From Yamagishiella unicocca (Eukaryota; Chlorophyta; Chlorophyceae; Chlamydomonadales; Volvocaceae), in the NCBI GenBank assembly GCA_003116995.1, contig BDSL01000053.1:434001-498000 (forward strand): a DNA stretch of 64,000 bases, given 5' to 3'. The position numbers and the translations under genes are program-made. The notes under the pieces are model-generated. The model saw nothing but the letters and a program-made list of their open reading frames with translations, was not told where the DNA came from and ran no database searches. Positions 13,632 to 24,200 of the stretch are shown one piece after another; position 1 is the stretch's first letter, and each line of letters begins with the position of its first letter.

Positions 13632-14070
13632 AGTCCATAAGTCCCAAATCCAGCAAGCAGGGTTGAAACGTTCCACAATTGCGACGATATCGGCGATGGT
13701 CTATTCTGTCTTGGCCAGCAGCTCCGCCCACATCGTGATATTAACGCTTATCTATATCGGCGAAAAGGTGCTGTGTTGCGCGAGAAACATTCTGCGCTCA
13801 GTAAACTGCGGTGATGCTCGTGCCTGCAAGTGCTTCCTTGCAACTTCAACCCTAGGCCCTAGGTATTGCTAACAAAGCTAACTCGGTCCGTTGACCAAGC
13901 CACGAGCGGCGCGCACAAGCCTAGACCATAAATATCATGTGGCCCAGTTCAGATTAGCGAAAGCTGTATACTTCAAACCTGAATGTCGTCCACTGTACGG
14001 GGCTCGTCCAAATGACGCTTTGCGGCCGGCCGGCCGGCTTGCGGCAATTCCTGAAGTGCAGTGAGGCATT
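13632..14070. other. Intergenic region upstream of copy B
   Basis: Upstream region of copy B. No coding signal with recognisable similarity; the copy B promoter is expected here but no element could be identified. Confidence 0.4.
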
Positions 14071-15227
14071 CGGCCTAGCAACGTGGGGCACGGCCCGTAG
14101 AAAGACGGGTCCGTCTTTTTAGTGAAGCAGGTGATCGTGTTATTTCCGGTTTAGTATGCGTGGAATGGAAGGGCGTGTGGAGGGTGGGATCGCGTGCAGT
14201 CCTTGATTTGACTTGACATTAGCATGCAGCGCCACCGGAAATGCCAGCATGATTAGAATACCACCATAAAACCACACAATTTGTCACCTGTGAGTTTGGG
14301 GAGCTTCCTGGGGCCAGCGCCGACCCGGTGTCCCCTTGCCTGCACAACTTCTGGCATTAGCCCATTGCTCGTGCGATGGTCGGTGTGCCTGCCGGCGGCC
14401 TTGCCCGCCTGGGGGAATCCGCTTGGTGCCACTCGCATGCAGTTGACGGTCGTTTCAATTTTCCGGGCTCGCCTGCAGGGTTTTTGCTCACTCTTTTTGC
14501 CGTGGGGGCACGCCCACACATTGCTCGTTCTGGTTGGGGGTCGTTTGCGGTGTCCCATGGGTCGTTTGCGGTGTCCCTGGAGGGCCTGAGCAGGTCCTGC
14601 CTCGTGTTCTTCGTTGCCCGCTTGTCCGCCTGCTGTTTGGTGCTTTCTGGTCCTGGGGCTCCTAGTGCTGGCTTGCCTTTTCCAGTGGTGGGCCTTGGGG
14701 TGCCCGGGGGTGCTTGGGTTGTCTTTCTTGCCGGGGACCCGCTGTCTTGGGCGCGGCGAGATGTCCTATCCTCTCCGGTGCCTTTTGGGGCATCTTCTGG
14801 CTGCTAGCGCTGCCTTCTTGTACGGTGCAGTCTGTTCTGGCCCCCCCCGCTTGGGTTCGGCCTGGCCCGGCCTGCATGTGGTGAGTCCTGGACGTGAACC
14901 CCTTTGTTGTCCTGGGTCAACCTGGCTTGAGGACACGGAAACATCTTATTTATACAATGCGAGGCACGTAAGGTATCCGGTCTATATCACGGGGCGGCGT
15001 ACAAGTTATGCGTGCTGCTTCATCGTGCGTTATTTCGGCCGTCTTTGGCTTTTGCCCCCTCCTGGCCGGTGAGGGCGGGTTCTCTTGCCCAGTGACCTGT
15101 GTCTTGGCCTGGCCCGGCCTGGCCCACAGGGCCCGCCTGGTTGCGCTTCCGCGCTTGCAGCCGCTCTGGCTCCCTTGTAACTCTCGCGTTATGCTTATTG
15201 AAGTGTCCGGCCTAGAAACGTGGGGCA
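14071..15227. mobile_element. Possible small inserted element bounded by a 20-bp direct repeat
   Basis: CGGCCTAGCAACGTGGGGCA at 14071-14090 recurs as CGGCCTAGAAACGTGGGGCA at 15208-15227 (19 of 20 identical), each shortly downstream of TGAAGTG. Just inside the left copy is a hairpin, AAAGACGG-GT-CCGTCTTT (about 14100-14117). The interior has strong G/T strand skew and only unrecognisable short ORFs. The boundaries could belong to a non-autonomous element or be chance survivors of an old duplication. Confidence 0.35.
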
Positions 15228-15877
15228 TCTAGGCAGTGTAGACTACTAACCGATGTACCAAACACGGGGTGGCAGCTCGTGTAGTTGCGTCTACTGCAGA
15301 AGGAGGAAACGCTGAAGACTAATACCTGGATGACCGAGTATGGGCTGTCAGCCCGACCTACAGGCGCGAGGGAAGGTGGCCGCCCCAAGGTGAACATCTC
15401 ATTAGATAACTGACCTGACATGGACGAGGGCCCAGCCCCAGGATGTCAGCTTGCGAAATATCCAGTCCTCAAACTACTCTTGCCTCCCCTGCGGGCAGGG
15501 GGTCACTTCCCATTCACTGACACTGAGAAGGTCTTTACCCTACATCGTGCGGCTCCACCATCCATTGAGCCTACTTGCGACGGCATCGTCATTGATAGCT
15601 GCTGCAGGCATATGTCCCTCCCTGGGCGCAACGCCAACCAACAAGACGATGCAACCCTATGCAAGAAGCTGTCGCATGCTGTGGGCCCTGATAAGTGTAC
15701 AGCGACATAAGGCTCGTCTGTACGCAGATGCTGCTATGTTACCTAAGCGTGCCAGCGAATTAAGTGTTCCAACCTGGCAAGTCCCTTCCTACCCCACGCC
15801 GAGTTGCTCGGAGGTCACCCAAGCACCCAGCCCAGCCCAGGCAGCCCAGCATCTCCTCGTGCCATGGTTCATGCGCT

Positions 15878-16047
15878 GGCATGCCTACCCACAACGTTGC
15901 CATGCCTATCCATAACGCTGCCACGCTGGCCCACATCGCTGGCATGCCGACCCACATCGCTGCCATGCCGACCCACATCACTGCCATGCCGACCCACATC
16001 GCTGCCATGCCGACCCACATCGCTGCCATGCCGACCCACATCGCTGC
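15878..16047. repeat. 21-bp tandem repeat, about 8 units
   Basis: Units close to GCCATGCCGACCCACATCGCT; the last five are nearly identical. Since 21 is a multiple of three, the array keeps reading frames open on both strands and should not be taken as coding evidence. Confidence 0.85.
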
Positions 16048-16137
16048 AGGTTCGGCATCATTGGCCAGCCGCCGCTCCGGCATACTTCCTGCCGCATACC
16101 TCTCCAATGCATTAGCCCGCAGCAATGTTGTACCAGA

Positions 16138-17673
16138 TCACGCAATACTGCGCCCAGCACCGGCCCTCACCGAACGCGACGCTGCTGCCGCTCGTGGCCA
16201 GAAGCGGTTGCTCAGCGCCAGGCGCAGCGGCGCCAGCAGCACCACGTCGAGCACGTGCAGCATCATGGTCAGCAGCACCCAGGCAACCTCACGCCGCCTG
16301 AACACCACCTCCACCCCCACGTGCACCCCAGCTTCACGGAGCAGCACCCGCTCCCCTGTACGGCGGTGCACCAGCTGGACCACCACATCAACACTGCTCC
16401 CGACGGCCCACCCAGGCCCCTGGCAGGTGATGGTGGCCGCCGGCTCCTTGGCTGCTGCCGCCGCCGCGGCAGCCATGCCGAGCCCCTGCCACGTCGCTTC
16501 CCTGACAGGGCCCTCCAAGCCTCTATGCTGTTGCCGAGGCCGCGAGCCCGGCTCCACTGAAGGCGCTCCACCCCCGCTGCTGCGGTCGCGCCGAGCGGGG
16601 CGCTGCTGCCTGGAAACCGGCTGTGGCCCCGGGCTTTGTAAGGCAGGTGAGCTCGATAGCTCACCCGCCGGCGATGGCGGAGCCGCCGGGTGGCTCGGCC
16701 GGCGGGTTGGTGTAAGCGACCATGCTGAGGCTGCAGCGGCGCCAGCGCCGTCGTCAGCGACGCTATGCGCGGCACCGCGGTGGCGGCTAGGCCCACTGCC
16801 GCTGAGTGGGTCGATGGCCGTGTCCATGTCCACGCGGGCCCCACACGAATTAGGGAGCAGGCAGCACTTGTTACAAGACTCATTGTCGACAACCCACACC
16901 CGGCGGACGCCGTATGTAAGCGCCGCCGATGCGGGCACTAGGCTGGCCGAGACGTATATTCCCGTCATGGGAACAGCGGGCAAGCTCTGGGAGCCGGCAG
17001 CACCTGCAGCTGCGGCTGGCGCCCCAGCCGCCTCCGTCATCCGTACAGCGATAGTCGTGACAGCAGCCTGGGTCCCTTGGTTGTTCACCCCACGCCGCGC
17101 GCGCGGCACGTTCTGGTAAGCTATGTCGCGCCATACCCGGGCCTCGAGCTCTACAAACCGAGGGGCTGCTTCCCGCGTGTGTGCGCTTTGCCACTGCTGT
17201 GGCCCTCCCGTCATTTGTTGTGGCCCTGCCGACGTGAGGGCAGCCGGCGCAGCTCCACGCACTAACCACATCGTCTGCCACCATTCGCAAATCCTGTTGC
17301 CGCTCCTGGTCCGCGCGGCTGCGTTGGTTGCGCCCCCTGGTTCAATGTACGGCAGCTCATGGGCCACACTTGCGGCGTCCGCTGGGAAGTACGGCGTAAA
17401 GGGGATGGATATCGTGTCGGCTCCATAAAGCGCAGGAGGGGCCGAGGGCTGGGCGCGAGGAAACGGAACGCGCAACGGCACCTGCGAACGCGGTAGCCGG
17501 CCAGCGAAGCGTGATTGGGGGTACCTGATTACGTAAGGGATTACAACCACGCACCTGAGAGAGCTCGTGGAAGGTGCGCGGCGTGGGGGCGTGCTCCGTG
17601 CGCGAGCCCCGCTGCCGCTGGCGCTCCATAGCGGAATCCACGCAAGTTCGCCTTGCCTATCCGGCAACCCCAC
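16138..17673 (-). CDS. Hypothetical protein (uncertain)
   Basis: A 511-codon minus-strand ORF. It is not recognised. The first half has mixed, protein-like composition with Cys and Trp (CEWWQTMWLV, CNKCCLLPNSC). The middle is low-complexity Ala/Pro/Ser. The end has a hydrophobic stretch (VAWVLLTMMLHVLDVVLLAPL) that could be a membrane span. A possible acceptor CAG near 17552 suggests that only part of the ORF may be an exon. A 451-codon ORF runs on the opposite strand, so in this GC-rich DNA length alone is weak support. A decayed copy of the CCLLPNSC region lies at about 6375-6475, showing that the segment has been duplicated. Confidence 0.35.
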   Translation of the reverse strand: MGLPDRQGELAWIPLWSASGSGARARSTPPRRAPSTSSLRCVVVIPYVIRYPQSRFAGRLPRSQVPLRVPFPRAQPSAPPALYGADTISIPFTPYFPADAASVAHELPYIEPGGATNAAARTRSGNRICEWWQTMWLVRGAAPAALTSAGPQQMTGGPQQWQSAHTREAAPRFVELEARVWRDIAYQNVPRARRGVNNQGTQAAVTTIAVRMTEAAGAPAAAAGAAGSQSLPAVPMTGIYVSASLVPASAALTYGVRRVWVVDNESCNKCCLLPNSCGARVDMDTAIDPLSGSGPSRHRGAAHSVADDGAGAAAASAWSLTPTRRPSHPAAPPSPAGELSSSPALQSPGPQPVSRQQRPARRDRSSGGGAPSVEPGSRPRQQHRGLEGPVREATWQGLGMAAAAAAAAKEPAATITCQGPGWAVGSSVDVVVQLVHRRTGERVLLREAGVHVGVEVVFRRREVAWVLLTMMLHVLDVVLLAPLRLALSNRFWPRAAAASRSVRAGAGRSIA

Positions 17674-18466
17674 TTGGCAAAGTTACGCCACCGGAGTGCC
17701 TCCGCCACACCTGGCCCCAGTGCGCGCCTGGAGGCCTGCACGTCAGCCCGTTTCAACTCCGCTTACACTGTCAGGACAAGGGTTTTTCACGAATGGAAAA
17801 GAGTTTGTTTTTTAGCTTTCCGCTAATCACTGTAAATTCTGTGACAGAAACTGGGCCCAAGGCACCGATGCTTGCAATAGCTGTCGCCGTTAGGTGACTC
17901 AGGAAGTCAGGGAATCCGCACACATCTCGTCCTTACAGCAGTGGCATCTCATACTGCCCGAAAGTAATGTTTTTTTTGTCCTCCGTTGAAGCCTAACCCG
18001 CCGCGGTGGCGTGGGTGGAGTACGGCAGGGCAGAAATCGTCTTTCGGAAGCGTGTGACAGACATCAACATATCATACATCAGCCATTATCCAGGCAGTGG
18101 CCCGTTCGTAGCCTATAGTCCTACCTTCAAGGTTACCTTTCACGATCTGAACACCCCCTAGGGGCCCCTACTTACGCAACCTATAACTCTTTACTACGCG
18201 GCGCAGTACACTTATTTCAGCAGTTCGACAAACCGTGTATACAAAATGATATACCTGTTGCTGTAAGCTCTTCTTGGACCAGGTCATTCTACTCGATCTC
18301 AGCGGACCAACCTTTGACGCGCAGCCAGGCGATGCTATGACACGCCTGTCTGTTTGGATCATATCATCAGCTTGAAGGCAGAGCTTCACAAGCTGGTAGT
18401 GGCGCAACGCCAAGATTTTGCCTGAGGGCAAAGAGGAGCTCCACTCGTGCGGGCTAAGCACTAACC
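17674..18466. other. Intergenic region before the SEC1 gene
   Basis: No coding feature recognised. It separates the uncertain minus-strand ORF from the plus-strand SEC1 gene and presumably contains the SEC1 promoter. Confidence 0.4.
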
Positions 18467-21400
18467 ATGGGCAAGTGCATCAGCCGGGCGTCCAAAAACA
18501 ATATGTTTAGCGATGGGGGGTTCGTGAAGACAGCGGCTGCCTTCCCCTGTTCGTGCAATCGGCAGCAGCCTGAAAAGACAGCTGCCGCAAGGTGCTAGCT
18601 GAAAGCGCAGCAAAGTGTAGCCGTCGAGGTTGCTTTCAACCCCATTATGCACCAAGGTTGAAAGCGCACACAACCATATGCAGCGTGTTTACTAAACCTT
18701 CCAGCCTGAAAGCGCCTGACTCCTCACGGGTGTATGATTTTGCAACGCAGAGTCATGCCGGAAAGCTGTGAAAGAGCGACTGCTAGTGGATATGCTCGGC
18801 GGCGTGGTGGACAGTACTGGGGGTGGCTGGAAGGTCCTGATTCTAGACGAGTTCACGACGCGTATACTGTCATCAACTCTTCGCATGTCAGATGTCCTTG
18901 ACTGCAATGTTTCTGTTGTGGAGGACTTGGCGAAGAAGCGAGAGCCGCTGCAGCAGCCCGCTGTGTATTTCATCCAGCCTAGCCCTCAGAGCATAGCCCG
19001 GCTCGTGGAAGACTTCGGGGGCCCAGATGGAACTGCGGGGTCTGGGAAGGGAGGCTCAAAGCAGCTGTATCCTTCGGTGCACGTTTTCTTCTCAAACAAG
19101 GTGCCAGCGGAGGCCTTGGAGCAGCTGAAGTCAAACCCACGGTTGGTCAAGTCACTTAAAACGTGTCAGGAGTTCAATCTTGAATTCTTGACCGTCGATT
19201 CGCGGACCATGGTGACGGATCACCCGGAGGCAGCCCACCTGTGAGTATTGCAATCCGGGACCAAATGTGTGGAAGTTAAGATGCGTCCTAGTAGGCCGCG
19301 GCTGCTTCCTATCGCCATGATCTACGGTACTTGATGAGGTCTCCCGGGCAATCGTGGGCTGCAGTTTGCGCTCCGCTTCACCATGTGGAGTAAACGTCGT
19401 GTCTAAGGTGTTAAACACGTTCCATTGCTTGCCCATGGCTTTATCGGCGGGCCTTTTCTTACCTGCCTGGGCACTGTGGTAACCTGGGCACAGTGGTAAC
19501 AGCCATGCCATTGCTGTGACACCTCCCGCATCTACACCATGGCGTAGCGGGGGATGCGGAACACATTTGCTCTGTCCCGTGACTCCACTAGGCCGACTGG
19601 GAAAGGCATGCCATTGCGGTTGTTTAGGGAGTGAACGCTCAACCCTCTTTCTGAACCTCAGATAGCATATCCTGTGTCAGGGCGTCTGACTTTACTCCGT
19701 GCTCTTTTCCTGCCGTGGCATGGCGCTCGGCCTGCCCATCATCTGCAGCCCTTGCGGTCACCTCCTCGTCCCGCCCTGTGTTGCGCTCGAACACCAGATT
19801 GCTGGGTGACACAAGCGAGAGCAACAAGTCGGCCGCGGCCAAGCAGGTGGACTCGATTGTGTCACGTTTGGCAACTCTTTTTTATGCGCTAAAGGAGTTC
19901 CCGTCGGTGAGGTAAGCATACCTGGGCGGAAATATGACGATCCCGGGATGGGCGGAAATATGACGATCCCGGGATGTCGCTCGCTGCGCGGAGCCGCGAC
20001 GAACAGTACGGGGCAAAAGGCGGAGGGTAGATGTGGCTGCAGTTCGCAGAGGCCTTAAGCTGGTCTGAGGGACGCGACCGTGTAGCGCAACGAAGCCGGG
20101 CTGCGCGCCTGACCAAATCCGTTGATTTGCATCCGCAGGTTTAACGCCACGCAGCCGCCGCAGCCGGGGGATCCACCCGGACAGGCCTTCCGCGGGGCGC
20201 TTCCTCAGGTGGTAGCCACACGGCTGCTGGACAGGCTTTCGGGCATGCAGCGCGCGGGGCAGCTGCCAAATCGGGTACGCCTTGTTGGCTCACGAGGGAG
20301 ATGATGGGGCTTCACGACGTTGTACTAGGTTAGAGGGAAGGAACCATGGAAGTGACATGCATGTGGCGGCAACGGCTTTTGGGCAGCGGTGTTTAGTGCG
20401 CGTAGACACGCAGCGGCGCATGATCGCCGTGGCGTGGCTACGTCTACATGGGCGTTGCGATTGTTCGGTTTGGGGCCCGACACCAGCGCATGGATTCAAG
20501 CGGGCGAAAGCGTCTTTGTATCGACTCCTAGCAGATGCAAGCTCCCTGTTTCACCTGGATGGATTTTTTTCGTTCGTGACCATCAGTTCTATCGCGCTCG
20601 CAGGAGACTTGCGACGTGCTCGTACTCGACCGCTCGTACGACGCCGTAGCGCCATTCGTTCACGAATGGTCGTACGAGGCACTGGCGTATGACCTAGTGC
20701 ACATAGACGGTAACGTGTACAGGTGGGTTCACATGCGTGGCGGGCTTACATAAAACGCACCACCATCCACGGATTGGCCCAGTCCCTCTTTACCACCTGC
20801 TTTCTCAGTCCTTCGAACTTTCTGCGGTCGTGCCCGCGCAGGTACGAGGTAGAGAACCAGGGCGGCGGAAAGTCGGACCCCAAAGAGGTCCTGCTTGAGG
20901 AAAACGACGAACTGTGGCTGGAGCTGCGGCACATGTTCATTGCCGACGTGTACACCACGCTGCACGACAAATTTAAGGAGTTCCAGTCGAAGAACAAAGC
21001 TGCGAAGGCAGCAGGGGGTGAGAACCGGCCTTGGACGAAGGGGCGCGAAGGGTCAGGAAGGGAAGGGTGGGCGGGGTGTCGTTCGGTCGACAGGACGCCA
21101 GTTCCAGGTGCTTGTGCCTTCTGGTGCCTTCGGTCAGGATGACCGCACCAAGGTGGTGGAGCTCGGCGACGGGCTAGGGGTGCGTACTGCGACTGTCGTC
21201 GCAGCCGGAATGAGGAAGGTCGCTCTCCCTAGTTCAGCCCAGCCCAGCCCCTGTGTCGTTGACCCGTTTCCCCGCAGCTGCACCCCCCAACCCCTCACCC
21301 CTTGCTTTCCTCGCATTCACGGGCCTTCCTCGAAACCCAACCCCTCACCCTTCACGGCCCCTCCACTCCACTCCACGTCCAGGCGGCGGCCTCAACAAGG

Positions 21401-24052
21401 GCGGTGACGCCATGTCCGCCTCGTCCATCCGCCAGCTCATCATTGCGCTGCCGCAGTACCGCGAGCTGCTGGGCCGCCTGGCGCTGCACATCCAGCTCAG
21501 CTCGGAGCTCAAGAACGCGACCAATACGCGGTCGCTGACCGACGTGGGCGAGCTGGAGCAGGACATGATCCTGGGCGAGAAGACGTCCAAGGACCTGTTA
21601 GCGTTCCTTGCCGGTGCGCGCAGCGGGCGCAGGGGGGGGGTTGCGCAGGGAGGGCAGCAAGGCCAAGTACCCGTGCTGTGAATAGCCTGCGCGGCGGCAC
21701 GGGGGTGATCTCGTCAATTCACGCCGGGACGGCGAACCCTGGGCGGCACGTCAATTCACGCCGGGACCGCGTACCCTGGGCGGCGCGGGTTACCACGTTT
21801 GGGCGGTCCGAGGAGGCAGGCACCGCGCCACGCCAGGCCGCATGTGGCCTGACGGGAGTCAGGGTCGCAGGGTCTGCTCCTTGCTCACGTACAACCCTCC
21901 CCTCCCCTTGCCACGGGTGTGCTGCTGCAACGCCGCGTCATGCGATGTCGGGCGGGGTTGGGCCTGGGTGCTGAGGATGTGGGCGCGCCACAGCCTCGAT
22001 AGCTGCTAGGACGGCAGCCGCCGATGTGGGCCTCACGGACCGGAATGCGGCCCGAAATCATCCGATTATAACCTCTCCCGGAGCCTTATGTATTGCAAAG
22101 CACGGCACCTGCCTGTGCCTGAACCCCTGCCTGCGCTGAACCCCCCGACGGCCCATGCCCGGACCCAGAGCGCCAGACCCAAATGGACCCCACCGACAAG
22201 CTGCGGCTGCTGGCCTGCTACCTGGCTACGCACCCCGGCAAGCTGGATGTCCCCAAGCGCCTGCAGTGGCAAAAGGTATGGCGTGTGCGCGCTTCCGGGG
22301 TGTTGCAGGACCGGCGTGGGACAGGAGCGGCCTCGCTAGACAGGAGCCAGCGGCCGGGGATCTGGCGCCGCCTTGCGCTGCTTTTGAAGATGCTCACGCG
22401 CACTGGAGCCTTGCAGCCGCACGGACGGAAGCACACGCACTGGAGCCTTGCAGCCGCACGGACGGAAGCACACGCACTGGAGCCTTGCAGCCGCACGGAC
22501 GGAAGCACACGCACTGGAGCCCTGCACTCGCACGGACGGAAGCACACGCACTGGAGCCCTGCACTCGCAAGGGAGCCCTGCCCAGCACATGCGCTCCAAC
22601 CTCGCGCGCGTCCTGCCCGCCGCTGCTGCCTCCCTCCTGGATGTCCCGCCCAGACTGCGGGTCTGACCGGCGAGGATATGGCGGCGGTCTGCGGCGGCCT
22701 GGCACGGCTGGGGGTCAAGGTGATGGATACCCGTGAGTGGGGTCGAGGTGTCGGCTCCGCTGGTTGGGTCCCCGGGGCGCTATAGTGGCCCCTTCCGGCC
22801 ACCTGGCAGGTCGCCAGTGACGGACAGGACAGGGCCAGTTGGGTTGCGGAGACACGGGACCCAAAGTGACGCCATAGAGGTTCGCCGGAGGCCATGCTGT
22901 GTATACTGTGGGTGCTTAGTAAAGGTGCAAGGAAGCCGGACACCTCGGGTGACCACCTTACAATCCCCACGTACCCTGCATCTGTTGCCGTTGCTGACCA
23001 GCGGCGGCCGAGGGCGGCAAGAGCGGGTTCTTTGGCGGCGCCGGGAAGAAGAAGGCCGCGGTCAAGGCCACGCGCAAGAAGCGCGGCGGCGACGACGAGG
23101 ACCAGTACGCCCTCAACCGCTTCCAGCCGCTCCTGTTGGACCTTGTAAGCGACATGGCGGCCGGGCGGATGAGCACGGAGGAGTTTCCGTACGTCAGGTG
23201 AGGGCTGAGGAGGCTAAGTGGGGGCCCTGTCGCGCTGGGCGGCAGGGAGGGCCACTGGCCCCGGTGGCTAACGGAGACCGGACAGCGGCGCCGATGCTCC
23301 TTAGACGCGCCAGGCCATCGCGGGGTCCCAACGGCCTGGGATCCATCCATGTCCATCGATCTTGGGGCTATCCTCGTGCCGTCCTGTCAGCCCTGACCGG
23401 AAACCGCTGCGCCCCGCAGGCCGCCATCTGCCGAGTCCGAAAGCGAGTCCATGAAGTCGGCGGCCTCAGCCCGCACCGCGCGCTCGGGGCTGAACTGGGC
23501 GCGTCGCAAGGATGGAGCGGACGGGGCGGGCAGCTCGGTGTCGGGGCCAACAGGCCGGCGGCTGGTGGTCTTCATTGTTGGCGGAGCCACGCGAGGTGCG
23601 GCGATGGTCGGACGGGCAGTTTGAGGGGGAGGGGTGCTCATGTAGCCGCACGCGTGCGACCAGATCGCCCGCTGGGCGTCCTCATGAATCGTGCTAGCGC
23701 CTGCCGGCGCTCTTCCCTGGTACTCTTCTCCTCCCCGACGGACCTCCTTATCAACTCACCTTCCCTGCCCTCGGTCGCTACTCGTCAATTCGGCCAACTG
23801 AACGGCGCCCTCCCACCACTGCCGCCGTATATAACATCTTCTAATTGGTTTATTTCCTATCTAGTGCCGGCGCACGGGATTTCCACTCGTGCCCACCACT
23901 GCCGCCCCCTCCTTGTCCGCGCAGGTGAGATGCGTGTGATCCACCAGCTGGCAGCGCAGCTGGGCCGGGACGTCATCCTGGGCTCCACCAGCATCGACAC
24001 GCCCAACACCTTTGTAGACCTGCTGTACAGTCTCTCGCCCACCACGGCGTAG
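18467..24052 (+). CDS. SEC1: Sec1/Munc18 (SM) family protein, KEULE/SEC1-like
   Basis: SM proteins bind syntaxin-type SNAREs and control vesicle fusion at the plasma membrane or cell plate. Exons: 18467-18523, 18753-19240, 19681-19911, 20139-20274, 20604-20722, 20842-21017, 21383-21613, 22169-22275, 22654-22732, 23002-23197, 23420-23595, 23925-24052; all phases agree and give about 707 aa (family usual is about 650). Diagnostic blocks in order: KERLLVDML and WKVLILDEF; YFIQPSPQSIARLV; VFFSNKVP; FLTVDSRTMVTDHPEA; IVSRLATLFYALKEFPSVR; DVLVLDRSYDAVAPFVHEW; LLEENDELWLELRHMFIADV; IIALPQYRELLGRLALH; VGELEQDMILGEKTSKDL; FIVGGATRGEMRVIHQLAA; VILGSTSIDTPNTFVDLL. Exon 1, with N-terminus MGKCIS, is the least certain; exon 2 has no ATG of its own. 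Introns hold 37-bp minisatellites. Cytosolic, peripheral to membranes. Confidence 0.9.
22391..22572. repeat. 37-bp tandem repeat, about 5 units, in SEC1 intron 8
   Basis: Units begin CACTGGAGCC at 22401, 22438 and 22475 and continue to about 22572. The last units vary (TTGCAGCCGC against CTGCACTCGC). It lies between the exons at 22169-22275 and 22654-22732. Confidence 0.85.
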
Positions 24053-24091
24053 GGATTGCGTGACTGAGGCTAGGAAGGCTTTTGGGGCCTC

Positions 24092-24200
24092 GTGGGTGGC
24101 TGGTATGGGCCCCGTGGATGGCTGGTATGGGCCCCGTGGGTGGCTGGTATGGGCCCCGTGGGTGGCTGGTATGGGCCCCGTGGGTGGCTGGTATGGGCCT
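24092..24200. repeat. 22-bp tandem repeat, about 5 units
   Basis: GTGGGTGGCTGGTATGGGCC with CC spacing, repeated just after the SEC1 stop codon, within its likely 3' UTR. Confidence 0.85.

Noticed and set aside
14281..15232. Several plus-strand ORFs of 70-150 codons
   Set aside because: Composition reflects G/T skew. There is no domain, no splice-consistent extension, and short ORFs overlap in all frames.
15764..17119. 451-codon plus-strand ORF
   Set aside because: Opposite the longer minus-strand ORF. Its first part is the 21-bp repeat, and its composition is low-complexity with no recognisable motif.
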